Source: Marchantia polymorpha subsp. ruderalis
Lineage: Eukaryota > Streptophyta > Marchantiopsida > Marchantiales > Marchantiaceae
DNA: 64,000 bases
Assembly (NCBI GenBank): GCA_037833965.1
Contig: AP031353.1
Location: 25,050,501 to 25,114,500 of the forward strand
Direction of reading: 5' to 3'
The position numbers were made by a program, and so were the translations under genes. The notes under the pieces are model-generated. The model made no database searches. It saw only the letters and a list, made by a program, of their open reading frames with translations, and was not told where the DNA came from. The first letter of the stretch is position 1. Every line of letters begins with the position of its first letter. This document shows, piece after piece, positions 14,301 to 25,912 of the stretch.

Positions 14301-14720
14301 CGATGATTTATTGGAGTATATCTAATTGTCTTTTGAAACCTACGATTTGCATTGAAACTTATTAGGTACTATTGTCTCGCAAAGTTATCTCCAAGCAATT
14401 TTCACTTTCAATTGGAAGTTCCAAAACGTTGATGGTGGAAGTCTTGACTGGTTGTCATATGTTTGGATGCCAAGTAGGAGATACGTTGATGCCAAGTTCC
14501 AAAAATATATTTTCCTTGTATTTTTTACATCCGTACACAAAAACACGAAATACTTCAGTGAAAAAATAATGGAAATTCCGCATACGAAAAATCTTTATGC
14601 ACATGACAACAGCTTTAGCATATAAATGTACAGAACCAATCCGAAAATCATTGGCAGCCCCAGAGAAAAGTTTGAGCATGTCATGAAAAAACACGTAACT
14701 CGAGATTCAATACTACAAAT
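11400..14720. other. AT-rich block then mixed spacer, no recognisable genes
   Basis: 11.4-12.5 kb is very AT-rich with no usable frames. 12.55-13.6 kb is GC-richer and contains short frames (12560-12835, 12741-13001) that overlap one another and carry no family motif. 13.6-14.7 kb is featureless. I see no RNA genes. Confidence 0.55.
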
Positions 14721-14724
14721 ACAT

Positions 14725-14856
14725 TCAAAAAACGTCCGATTCTTGTCTTTTTTTTTCCTTCTTTTTCGGCACAAGACCTACTGTAGCCATTTGGTGCTCT
14801 GATCCTGCAATCAGTTTAAAGAACTTATCGCCAGCTACACCAAGCTCCACTATGCC
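14725..14856 (-). CDS. Possible orphan 3' terminal exon, unknown protein
   Basis: This is a minus-strand stretch that could be a terminal exon. It follows a plausible acceptor (AG at 14857-14858) and reads 43 codons to TGA at 14725-14727. The visible text includes AGDKFFKLIAGSEH in the middle and a strongly basic tail with PKKKEKKR. It looks more protein-like than neighbouring frames, but I do not recognise it and could not find convincing upstream exons at 14.9-15.5 kb. It may be a pseudogene fragment or chance. Confidence 0.18.
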   Translation of the reverse strand, partial: GIVELGVAGDKFFKLIAGSEHQMATVGLVPKKKEKKRQESDVF

Positions 14857-14859
14857 CTA

Positions 14860-16060
14860 CTTGCATCACAACGCCGAGTGAACGTATGCAGTTTTCCCAA
14901 GTGTCTGTGCTTTTGGTAGCCACTTTTTCGTGAAACTCGGATATTTAAATGTGGGGCTGTTGTTCACCTAAAACGAAGGGCCTAAGAAAGAGCCATCTGC
15001 CAAAAAATACATAGCTCTACCGTAAGAGTTCCACATCCTTTTGTTGATGCAACATATTTGCTTGCACCCCAGTGGATGTGGCTGATGGTTTTGATCAGAA
15101 GTTGGGCGACAGAGAAATCCGAGATCAACCTTGGAACCACCATGAGTCCAGCAAACCCACAGCGAAGGCTCTCCGGGATTCGAGAAGCGATTGATCACAC
15201 TTCGTCCCACGGATATCCCGTCCACCCGTGACTCGTTTGTCTCCGCTTCTGCGCCATCGACGGAGATTGCTTTCTTTCGAAATCTGCGATAAAGGATGAA
15301 AAAAGAGGTAAAACAGCGCAAACACATAAATGAATCCAGCATGCTCTATTTGGAGAGCTACAGGGGATTCGGTACAGATGGTATCCCTCAACACCATAAT
15401 CCTCCAAATGCCAGAACTTCCAAAACGATGGGGCCAAGAGGAAATGTGGACGACGATCGACTGTTGATACATATTCCAGAATGACAGTGGTCCTTCCTCC
15501 TATTTCCCGGCAAGATGGCACGGGACTTGTCTGTCATCAGTGCGCGGTTTGTCTCAAACTCTCAGCACTAATCCCGATACTGCGTTCGTTGGCTCTACCC
15601 ACCTACAGTCTCGCAGGTTCATGTTGATGCCACTCACTTTTAATTGCAACATTCAATGAGTCCTCTTTTCTCGCCGTGTCTAAAACTTAAGCAAGCCCTG
15701 ATCCAGATAGCCCACAGGACATGAAGAGCTGGATATCTGTCTAAAAAAATAATCGATTAGACTTATGGTTTGAAGACGTGATCATCCACAGAAAGTGAAC
15801 TTTGCATTCTAACCGTATTTTTCCAGCAGTGAAAAGATTTTCTGAATTCCTGATTTTTGCTCCTGCTTGTCATTTATTTGGTCCTACTTCATCAAATTCA
15901 GTGCAAAGCTTGGCAACTCAACGATGAGTAAACAACGAAACTTATGCGTATTTTCTCGCGGTCGTGCGATCGAAGTAAAATCGATCGTTCTGACTAATTC
16001 TGAACGTACATGGAAGTCTCATGCTAACTGGGAAAAAGCGCCGGAGTCCAACCTGCAGGA
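14860..16060. other. Spacer with overlapping unassigned frames
   Basis: All three minus-strand frames are open for about 100 codons each around 14,968-15,521, which is more likely compositional than coding. None carries a domain I recognise. From 15.55 to 16.06 kb nothing stands out. Confidence 0.5.
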
Positions 16061-16063
16061 GAG

Positions 16064-16572
16064 CCCTTGTAGCTCTCCAAGAGCTACAAGGGACAATCTA
16101 CAGTCAGTACATCCTCTCGCCGTTCAGTGAACGACTGGGCCGAAGTCGTTACCGCAAAAGGACTGTGACTTGAGATTACAGGTGAAACGAACCGGGAATC
16201 CCAGGCGCTGGTTGCAAATAGGTACAAAATAAGAAACACTACGGTAGCCCTGTGGGCCCGGGCAGGACTGCTGTTGGTCAATGGGCCGTCTGCTAACGGG
16301 ACTTTCCCGTTCCGAATTCGATGGAACGGTCTTACCGTTCCCGCCTCAGCCGGGGCTTGTCCTAACAAAATATTATTAGGACACTGCCGTCCAGGAAAAC
16401 GGTCCTCCGAACCCCGTTCGCAACGTTCTCTTCCGCGCCCCAGCAGTCCAAAATATGGTGAACGAAGTTTGGCGTAAAAAAGCATCCGGCGAGCATCACA
16501 CGGAACAGACACGGTAGAATGTGGGAACTGTAGGCCCCAGTGGCTACCACAGTTTACTCGCCTACTGTGGTA
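16064..16572. repeat. Cluster of perfect short hairpins
   Basis: Five perfect inverted repeats occur in about 510 bp: 13 bp with a 3-nt loop (16064-16076/16080-16092), 7 bp with loop CTT (16295-16301/16305-16311), 8 bp with loop CTT (16323-16330/16334-16341), 8 bp with a 10-nt loop (16358-16365/16376-16383) and 9 bp with a 10-nt loop (16545-16553/16564-16572). A 6-bp hairpin follows at 16580-16594. The minus frame open across this block (16084-16581) carries no known domain. Confidence 0.7.
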
Positions 16573-16599
16573 AGTGTACACAGAAATCTTCTGTACAAC

Positions 16600-18950
16600 G
16601 TAACTTCTCGGACGTAGTCATTGACTGCCGGGAATTTTCGCAGATCTATTGGTCCACGCAGCAACATCACCCTAGACTTGGAACCGGGATGTCTTATCGT
16701 GTACAGGGCTTTGTTACAGGACGTGGTATCAATCCTTGCACTCTCTCTCTCGCTTTCTTTCCTGGGGAACTGAGTTTCTGCCTCATTTCCAACCAGAGCA
16801 AGCGGTGCCACGGCGGTTAACGCAATTCGTCAGCCGGTAACACTTCCCCCGCATAGCAACCACGGCAGCTTTACGTCGGGAGTATGGCACATTCGATGAT
16901 CGCAGCGGGTCGCTGCCACGGCGGTGCGGCGAATGACACCGCATGGTATGGTATGGTCGACCTCTTCAAGGAACAGTTCCGGAGCACCACCGACCACAGT
17001 TCATTGTACACTACCCTCAATCCGGTTGGAGAGAACCTTACCTCCGGTCCTCTGAGGGGTTGCAGGTTCAACAGGTCAGGGCGAGACCGGTATGGGTGGC
17101 GCAAGTCGCAGTAGCGGACGTTCCACAACTAAAATAGAATCCAACGTCGACGCCTGCAACGTGTCGAGCCGGTTGCAACCGAAACCCTAAATTAGGCTAA
17201 AATGGGCAATCAAGAGGGTCACCCATCTCAACTACTTACGCCAGATAGACGCAACTTCAAAACCTAATACGCAACGAGGCCCATTTGTCCAAGTGCCATT
17301 TTGGACTTTAAAAGCTTCGTTGCAGGAAATCTCGCCTCCCCCATATCGCCGGATGAGAAAGCACCTTGCTAAGTGTCCACAATTGGCTCCGTCAGCCATC
17401 GCTGGCTGGAACTCGGCTTCCACCATCACAACTCACCTCCTCGACCAGATATGCGACGCGCGGTCGACTTTCAGAGGACGCTTTGTAACTAAGAAGTGTG
17501 GAGTTTCCAAAGTACCGAGAGGTGGGAAATGGTTTTACGATTTCCGCACACGAAGAGACAATACCTCATCTCCGTGAGGTAAAATATGATATCGTATTTA
17601 CACTCTACGCATGTCAACGGAGAAGCCGACAATCGACCCTTTCGAAATCTAGATGAAGCGAGCGTGAAAGTAATAATTGCCTTCCTGACCCATCACTTTT
17701 ATCACCTTCCTCTTTGAGAACCCTAGAGATTTCAGGTAAATGGCTACACCAGCATGTACTCGCTAACGATTGTTCTCTCAGATCGATGTGTCCAATGCTT
17801 GAAAGGTCCTTTCTCTTAAAAAAGCCGCCAATGTTGGAAATGCATGAATGATTTTCTCACTAAGTCTTACTCTACCAAGAGTTCAACCACCGCAGTCAGG
17901 GTCGAGTTAATCGTTGAATTTGGCCTTCGGTGGTACATCAAAGGCAGTCAAGAGGTAGTTACCCTGCAATTGACGTACCCTGCAAGTAGTACCGAGTTAA
18001 CGATTTCGGGCGGATGGAAGAGAGAGCTCCGAAGCGACCTTCTTCTTTGAAGACCTGAAGAGCAGTAGGTTCGTCAACCGGGGCAGAGGGCCTCCAACCA
18101 TAGCAAGCCGTAGCCTCGGTCAAGCTGCCCGAGGTTAAACGATGGTTCCAACATATTGCGGGCGAGAGCTCTAACGGTGGTCAACGAAGAGTCCTGCGGA
18201 GATCGGCACATCGTACGGTGTATGTCTCTGCCCACAAGGTACACTTGTCTTCACCGACCTAGACTTTCCGCCCTCGTTCCACTCACGTCAAGCAAGTGGC
18301 GATCTACCTTCATCGAAGTATCGGGACCGGAAAGTTTAGTATATATTTACATAAGTGTATGATAAATTTCTGGGAAATTTCATTACTTTGACAATGAAAA
18401 ATGAAAGGCGTACGTACTTCGCGCTGTGGTTCGCGCGAAATCCCTTCAAATGTATGACTTCAGCCGACGTAGTGCAGGAGATTGAACGTGCAAGCAAGGA
18501 AGGGGCCGCGAGAGATCCATGGCACTGGTGCATAAGAGCCGCTATGGAACAAGTGAGGGGTTGCGGGTAGCTCGCCAGTCTGTACGCGTGGAGCGGACAA
18601 AATGGAGAGTGTAAATGAGCCCGTCTGCTGTCATAAGGGGGACGGTAAAAGGTGATTTTGATTCGGTCTTGATCGGGTCTTCCTTTCTTTCCTTCCTTGT
18701 TATCTACTTGGCCCCTTGAACTTCGATTCGGATGGTGTGGACCCGTGGGGCTCCGATTTGGTGTTTTGATCATTGGATGCTGTATTCGGTGTATATTCTG
18801 CCTCCTCGTTCACCCAATGTCGGAGGCCATGTTCTTGTTCGTCGCGGCCACTTGTGAAGAATCTCAATCCCCCGTCTTATGGAGATGACAAGAGATTTAT
18901 CTCCAATGACCTAGGAGGAAAAACATTCAACAGTTTGCATAAATTAATTA
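16600..18950. other. Higher-GC spacer, no assignable gene
   Basis: GC content is higher than in the flanks, with several open frames of 60-145 codons on both strands (for example 18336-18773 minus and 17293-17577 plus). They overlap in antisense and show no motifs or coherent splice chain. A 12-bp direct repeat (TGCCACGGCGGT) occurs near 16.81 and 16.91 kb. The composition suggests a former gene or element that I cannot name. Confidence 0.45.
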
Positions 18951-21900
18951 ATGAGCTTGAGCACATTTGAGCATGCACACCTCACTTTACGCTCTCTGGA
19001 CTTTGTCAATCTACTCGTGAATCTCACCGCATAAGGTTGCAGGACAAGACTGCTCCTCCAAGGAATGTGCACATTGTTTACCATTCACTTACCAAGTAAT
19101 TTCTACACATTTGCACGTCGCCAACGTTCACATAGATAAGTGACTGACCGTGACGTCATGGATTGTGTCTCTCGGGCTGGCATCAAGCTTCTCAAATGAC
19201 CCTAAATCTTAGGAGTGAATATATTGTACTTTGTGGAAGCTCAAGCAACAGACATGATTGGGGCAACTTATTGATCAATTAGCATCTATGTAACATGGAC
19301 TGGGGACCAGGATACGATGCGAGAACCTGGTTAAGAAGTGATCATGGAGGGTAGCATTCTTGGGTCAAGGCTCTTCCAAACTGTGTATACTTGATCGTAG
19401 TTAGATAATAACGGACAAAGACTACGGTGGAGAAAAAACGAACTACCGTGCGGCGTTCCATTCGACGGGTCCCTTCTAGGAGCTTTGATTCCATTTTGAT
19501 TTGCTTGATTGTACTTTGATATCATAAGTACTGTCCATTTGGTACTTCCGTACATGCACTTGAGTGTTTGATGTGAAAAGGTTGATGTTCCTCATTTCGA
19601 ATTTTATAACGGAAACTTTTGAAATGACATATATCTAATTGAAGATTATTAGCAAGTCTATACTTGGGTGATTTGTTTCGATCTTATTCTTACATCGTCT
19701 AAGTTGTTCAGTATTTTCAACTGGATGAACAGTATACTCAGTTCTTTAAATAAAAAAGGTTAATTCTTACGAGAATTACATACAATATCAATCCATATAA
19801 ATTGACTTGAAGGAATCTTAAATCTTTCAAATCATCCATAATATTTTTGATAGAAAAAATCTATTTTTAAAGTAGAAGTAAACCTAAAAAAATAAAATTG
19901 GAAAAATCATTTGAAAATTTTAAATCCACATAAATCTTCTAAAAAAATCTAGATATATTTCTGATAACCATTTTATTCGTTTGCAATTCAATGTCTCAAA
20001 TTTCAAAATGTAAAATTTCATAAGTATACTCCTGTGTGTAAATTGCTTATCATGTTTGAACAATAATAATGCTTAATTTTAGGCTAAAAATTTCTTAAAA
20101 TTTATATAAACCATTGTCATATCATAAAATGATCAATAATAATATAAGTTAACTGGCATGTTTTTGTTAAAATGGAGAGAATAATCTTAAAAAATTTCCC
20201 CAAACTTGGGGAAAAAAGGTTAAATCTACTTACAAATACATGATTGTGTTATTTTTTCCTTTTCTATAGTGAGCATATTCTTAAAAAGTTTAATATGCAG
20301 TTTTCCAGTATATTGATGTAAGATGTATGTTAAAACAAGTGACAATTAAGCTTAATGTGTGGAATATCCATAAATTTTGTTTGAATTATGGGTTGATCCA
20401 AAAGGTCAATTTTAGAAGATGTCTCCAACTAAGATCAAACTACTTCTTGATTTAAACAAGTCCTTTGAACTTAATTTACATATATCATCAAAAATAAAGA
20501 TTTGAGCTTGAGACTAGTAATCAATTTGGAAAACATAATTCAAACATATCTTGAGTCTACTTAAATTTGTTGAAACATATTCTGAAGGAAGTTAAATCAT
20601 TCATAAAATATGTTATGTCAATTCAAGTTTACCACTTGAATTGATGAAAGCCTAGAGTCAATTGTGTGTCTTACTTTATTCCAAACTACAATGTTTCAAT
20701 TGTAGTTTGAAGCAAAATTGACCACAAAGACACTTGCAATGTTCATATTGTGCATGTAGAGAAGAAAGGATTTAGATATATTATGTCAAAAAATGTGTCG
20801 GGCTTGAATAAAACAAAAAAAAATCTACAAGTATAGAGTAGATTTTTCCAAAATTAATATTATCACACTAGTTAGACTCAAGTAGCACACATGCAAGACC
20901 ATGTTACTTATGTAGTTTTTAACAGATGGAACTGTATAATAAGTATTTAGTATCAAAAGTTATCTCATGACACACACGTTCATATGATAAATAACAGTTA
21001 TTTGAAGCCTCCACATACTTATGAAAATAGATTCTAACACCAATGAATTTAAGTTCAAATTTTGTATTTAGATTGTTTTACTCATTGTAAATCGTGGAAT
21101 CTATTGATTTTAAACTTTGCAGGATAGAAGATTGATATTGATATATCAAAGCAGACATGAAACATCTCATAGGAAGCACCACAAAGAGAGAATAGTGAAC
21201 CCGTAGTAAATAGCAAGCAAAATACAGTGGAAAAGTATGCATACTCTTGTTTTACTCTGGTATATGAGAACAACAATCCATAAAATCGCATGTAACAATA
21301 AGTAACAATTTTTTTATCAAACCTTTATTTAGGAGAAGATATAACTAGCTTTCATGGAAGTTAGATAAAAGAGAATAAGTAGTTGGTGAAAAACCTGCAA
21401 ATAATTTAATATTGAAGAAAATTCGCTCCAAACCCTAATGATTACATGTTTTACTATAATTCTAGACGATTAACCAACTTAGGCATCACTGAACGTAAGT
21501 GATCTTTTGGTTCTCAAAGTTAGATAATTCAAAGATATTAATGCACGAAAGACTACTCAAATATCTTTAGGATACTCTCGCTCTCTCTACCCCTCCCCAA
21601 CGCTTATAGCGAATACATAACCTAATTTACAATTTCATATGGTGCTACAATCACATTCTTTCTTGCTAAATGCAGTGGGGGCAACATGATGTTCTCCAGC
21701 ATAATGAGGATCTGATGAACGAAAATGGCATCCCTTTTCTAATCTCCACACTTTGGAATGAGGACCCTCCGGTGTCGACCATCCTTACGGCGTCCAAAGG
21801 AGCACTGCAATCGCGTTAAACCTAAATAACCCATGATTTGAGGTGTAGAATATTCATACTTCCGGATTACATACTTCCTTGAGTGTATTGGAGTTTTATT

Positions 21901-22940
21901 TCTCTCTCAACTCCAACGTAACAACTTATCTCAACCCATAGTATGGCTGTAGCGCAAGAGCATTACATGCATTTCTCCACAGCACAAACTGGTGTGACAA
22001 TGCTTCACCACAACGACTCCTAAACATGTGGGTTCTTTGCCAAGGCAAGTCTTGAAGGATACTTATCTGATGGTCGTCAGTAACTTTCGCTGTAATTGCA
22101 AGCTTCTTCTCTTTGCCGAGACAAAATTGTACATACCGGGCTGAGAGCTCAGTTTTCAACTACAGTTGATCTTTCAGAAGACACACAAGCAATCTATGTT
22201 CACATATCAGCCACGATCCATAAAGATGCATGCACAAACGGATTTTTTTTGACAATGCATTCACTGACTCGCGCATTATTACGGAAACGTGGAAGACGGA
22301 AGGCATGTGGAGCCCTACGCTCCCGTGGGATCTTGCAAATGTATGTTGCAGTATTTCTCCTGTTCGTCCAGAGGAAACATGACTGTTATGAATCTCATAG
22401 AACCTTTATCAAGATTAGCATTCATGTTTGAAATTTTAGCATACTGTATTTTCATAAATCTAAATACTATAATATACATGTGGAAAAATGCCAATCAACT
22501 ACAGCGTAACTTTGGTTGAATTACAAAACTTAGAGAAACATGACTTCTGGTTTCAACAATACATTAACTTTCCTAAACAAATTTATTCTTTTTATAGAAT
22601 AAGAACAGAGGTACAGAGAACTGACAACTATAAGTGGATAAATTGAATTCAACAAACCTAAGCTCGATTTTCAACGAACACTCTAAGAAATCAAGAGTTT
22701 TACTAGACCCTATAGGGGAGAGGTCCGCAGTGACCGACAGCCAGCAAAGGCCGCCGGCTCAACTTGCAGGAGGCCGAGACAAGCAATAAAGCGTATCAAG
22801 ACATGTATTGCATTGCAGCCTTCGCGATGGCCGCTTTTCTGCGAGCTATGCGACCATAGACTAGATAACAAAAAGCACATTAATTAAAAGGTGCTATGTT
22901 CAAATAAAGTCAATATATCACAAATCCTCAACATCGATGT
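18950..22940. other. AT-rich spacer, no recognisable genes
   Basis: From 19.6 to 21.5 kb the sequence is strongly AT-rich with no frames of interest apart from a short hairpin at 20682-20709. The frames at 21.9-22.5 kb overlap on opposite strands and match nothing I know. Confidence 0.6.
20682..20709. repeat. Perfect 11-bp inverted repeat, 6-nt loop
   Basis: CAAACTACAAT at 20682-20692 is exactly complementary to 20699-20709. The flanks are only loosely complementary (a GTGTCTT-type segment on the left against AAGACAC on the right), so a larger imperfect foldback is possible but unproven. Confidence 0.7.
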
Positions 22941-22948
22941 GTAGGATA

Positions 22949-23572
22949 TTACATCCAGGTCATCGAAATCATTTTACAATCACTACTTTCTGCTTTTTCA
23001 AGTTGAATGTGGTAAGAACATTGCTGCTGAAGATTGCTCCACAAAGCTTGCATCACAATGTAATCAACCCAATCTATCAGAGTGCCAACGTCGCCATTTG
23101 CAATTCCATGAATTGCAACTTGCTCTACCTGAGAGAACCACTTTCAAATGTTATTAAATTTGGTCGAAGCAAGCCTAGAGTAAAATCATCCTCTCTTTAT
23201 TTCATCAAAAGATTGAATCTACAAAAATCTGTGATGGATTTTTGGTACGCAAGTTGAAAAGTATGGCACGGTAGTCATGTGTATTTGTTACAAAAGTATG
23301 ATCAAATCAAAGAGAGATTAATGACATTACCGTTGACATCTGACTTCTGTTCACAACGAGACCTTTCATCGCATGTCCGGCTATCTTTTTTGAACGATAC
23401 AGCTGAGTAGGAGAGGAAGAGGTTCACCACAAGTTACTTCTTTCCCATTTACTTTGCGTAGATAGGTAGTGTGATGGGAAAATTTCAGATTCATTTGCTG
23501 GACACAAGTTTTGTTGTACGAAAGCATCGCAGCTACGTGGCTTAACTTTTGAACTATGTGCATGAAACTCAT
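22949..23572 (-). CDS. Tentative two-exon gene, 99-residue unknown protein
   Basis: Exon 1 (23453-23572) starts with ATG and gives 40 codons, then a GTAAAT donor. After a 324-nt intron with a pyrimidine-rich TTCTCTCAG acceptor, exon 2 (22949-23128) gives 59 codons and TAA. Both exons are exact multiples of three, so the frame joins cleanly. Exon 2 includes ANGDVGTLIDWVDYIV followed by QALWSNLQQQ, which reads like a helical, soluble protein. A (TA)n stretch about 80-100 bp upstream of the ATG could serve as a TATA box. I recognise no family. A plus-strand frame (22937-23257) overlaps exon 2, so transcript evidence would decide. Confidence 0.3.
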
Positions 23573-23650
23573 TTCTTCCACGTTTTAGACTTCAAGTGGA
23601 AACCAATTACACATGTGTGGATCGGAAACAACTCTTGGTCTTCTGACGAC

Positions 23651-23669
23651 TATATATATATATATATAA
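23651..23669. repeat. (TA)n microsatellite
   Basis: About nine uninterrupted TA dinucleotides. On the minus strand it lies 79-97 bases upstream of the ATG of the tentative gene at 22949-23572, so it may double as a TATA element. Confidence 0.8.
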
Positions 23670-23699
23670 TATGATTTGGAAAATTAACTCTTTTGAAAA

Positions 23700-25720
23700 T
23701 TGAGATATTGTCTATAAATAGCAAAAAGTGATGAGATTATCCCATCAAACCAGCAACGGCTAGTGTGTCTATATTATATCCTTTGATTTACATCTAGACT
23801 ATCTAAATAGAAAGGTCAATAGAGCATAGTAGGAAGTCATCTTGAACGGTTATTGTAATAAAATAAAGGATTCGATACATTACTCCTAATAAGCGACCTT
23901 TGCAATCTTTTCATAAGCATACAGAATTGCTTTCACAGAATTTAAAAAACCTACATAACCCGTAAAGAAAATTGCGGGGTAGTACTTTAACAAAAAATGA
24001 AACCTTTGAATATCTGGTATCACATGCCACGTTGGCAAGGTCACCTCCATGTCGGACCGGATGCGGAGCAGGGTCGTAGGGAGGACATATTTTCAAAAGG
24101 GGATCATGCGCAGTCGAGGTGCACAGACTGGGGTCCCAGGAAGTCAAGAGCTGCTCTCTTCCCCGCAGTTTCTATTGAATCAGTTTTTGCAGATATTTGC
24201 CCTCGAATAGGCAAACGTGATGGGCCATGAATCGCCATCGGAATTTCCCCACTGGACCATCCCGACTGCTGTGGTCAGAGTTACCTCGCTCGTGTGAGCC
24301 ATCAAGACACATAGGGTGGAATATGGACCGACCATGGTTGACTACAGTCGGTCCAGATCGGCCACTGCCTCACTTTACTGGGACCATATGTTGGGCACTT
24401 CTGACCAGATACGTAATCTATAAGGTTCATGTGCGTGGACTTCCGCGACGTAGACTGTGAATGGCAACACATGGCGAATAAACACTACCCGATAGAATGT
24501 CAGGCTTAGTGCGCAGCGGCACTACGGGGCCGGAGAAGCCAAGGCATCGACGAGATGGACTTTGTCGACGACGCGAGCCCGGAGCAATTTCGCGCTCTGC
24601 GAGGGCCAGCGATTTCATGCTGGAGGCCGTCGCGGCCGGGCTCGACGAAGGTGGGTGGTGGTGGTAGTGCGGGCTGAGGAGCGTTCCCGCTGGGAACAGC
24701 GGTCGGCTAAATAATACAGTGCAGGCTCTACCTCCGGAGCCGTCGATGCGACGACGTGTCGGGAGAGGCGGATGAGAGCCGGGAGCGGTTCTCGCGAGAT
24801 GTCTGGCTGCTGCGGCTATTTGCCGCGGGGCTGGGCCGCGCGGCCCCGAGCACGGTAGTGGCCGACGAAGCGGCCCCGGATTTCACCCCCTCCCACCTCC
24901 CGAGCGGGGTAAAACTGCACCCACGGTCAAGCTCGGGGCTTGTCTGGGCGCGGCGTAGGCTCCAACCTCTAGGTCAACCTGAAGCAACGGGCTGTGCTGT
25001 ACCGTGCCGGGCAGACGCTCCGGACGCCAGCAGCAGCGGCTCCAGCCTTTTGGTACAGGCAAAGTGAACCACGGCGACGGAGCAGAGACGCGCGACGCCA
25101 TTGGCCGCACCTTTGACGGCGCGACCAACGGCGACGGTTGGAGCTCACTGGCGGTGGGGCGCCTGTCCACTGCTCGAGCAGCGACTGCTTCCGTGCCTTC
25201 TCGGTGGGCTCTCGGTGGTAACCCGAGTCAGTGAGTGAGTGGGGCTGCGGGACGATGGCGGGCGGGTCGTAGTTGCCGAGCTCCGTCATCGCCCCGGTCA
25301 CCTGTTCGGGTCAAAGGTACGACGCCTCCCCACCCACGCCCCCCCCAACGAGAGCAGGGCGAAGGTTCGCTGGCGCTCGACCTGTTCCCGGGCCCAGCCG
25401 TCGAGTGAGGGTGGTGGAGGTCGAGTCGGGGCGGGTCGGGGACGGGCGAGGAGGTTAACCCGAGTCGCGGGAGTGGTTAGTGCGGGAGTGAGCGAGTGAG
25501 GGAGTGGCGCCGAGGCGAGGCGAGAGGGGTGGAGGGGAGGGGAACGAAGGCCCGGAAGGGGTCGAGGCTGCTCGAGCCCACCGGATTGCGGGAGACCGAC
25601 AAGGCAAGCTACGACGGCCCCGACGAGAGCGAGGCCGAGGGTCACTGGCCCCCCTGGCTGGCCCGGCTTTACCAGCTGCTGGGCCCAGAGATTGAGGTCA
25701 GAGGGTGGTGGAGGAGGACG
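23700..25720. other. Upstream region with CpG-rich island
   Basis: GC content rises steeply after 24.0 kb and is extreme between about 24.5 and 25.7 kb, with many CpGs. Frames are open on both strands here (for example 24756-25067 plus and 25298-25804 minus), as expected from GC-rich DNA depleted of stop codons. None has a recognisable domain. The island ends at the TATA box of the H+-ATPase gene, so I interpret it as promoter-proximal DNA of that gene, perhaps with an unannotated transcript. Confidence 0.5.
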
Positions 25721-25723
25721 TTG

Positions 25724-25730
25724 TATATAA
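25724..25730 (+). promoter_or_regulatory. TATA box of the H+-ATPase gene
   Basis: TATATAA stands alone in a GC-rich context, 183 bp upstream of the H+-ATPase ATG. By the usual 25-35 bp spacing, transcription would start near 25755-25765 and give a leader of about 150 nt. The start site is inferred, not visible. Confidence 0.6.
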
Positions 25731-25802
25731 CCTTTCAATCGGCTCTGGGTTCTCCACCTCCTGTCTTCCTCTCTCGAACGAGCGTTTCCTGTCGAGGAAA
25801 AC

Positions 25803-25844
25803 ATGCTCGCGCACGTAGGAGTGGTGGTATGTGTGGCGCATTGA
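25803..25844 (+). promoter_or_regulatory. Upstream ORF in the H+-ATPase leader
   Basis: ATG at 25803 opens a 13-codon frame closed by TGA at 25842-25844, 68 nt before the main ATG. It lies downstream of the predicted start site, so scanning ribosomes would meet it first. Upstream ORFs are known in leaders of tobacco plasma-membrane H+-ATPase mRNAs, where they modulate translation. A regulatory role here is inference. Confidence 0.45.
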
Positions 25845-25912
25845 AAGATATCGCGAGTACCTGCTCGTGAGAGGGGAAAATCAGTCGACTTTCAAAAGGA
25901 GGAGTCGCAGCG

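Noticed and set aside
16084-16581. 165-codon minus-strand frame
   Set aside because: It runs through the hairpin cluster, has no recognisable domain, and has competing frames on the other strand.
25298-25804. 168-codon minus frame and overlapping plus frames in the GC-rich island
   Set aside because: GC-rich DNA has few stops, frames overlap on both strands, one crosses the TATA box of the H+-ATPase gene, and no family motif is visible.
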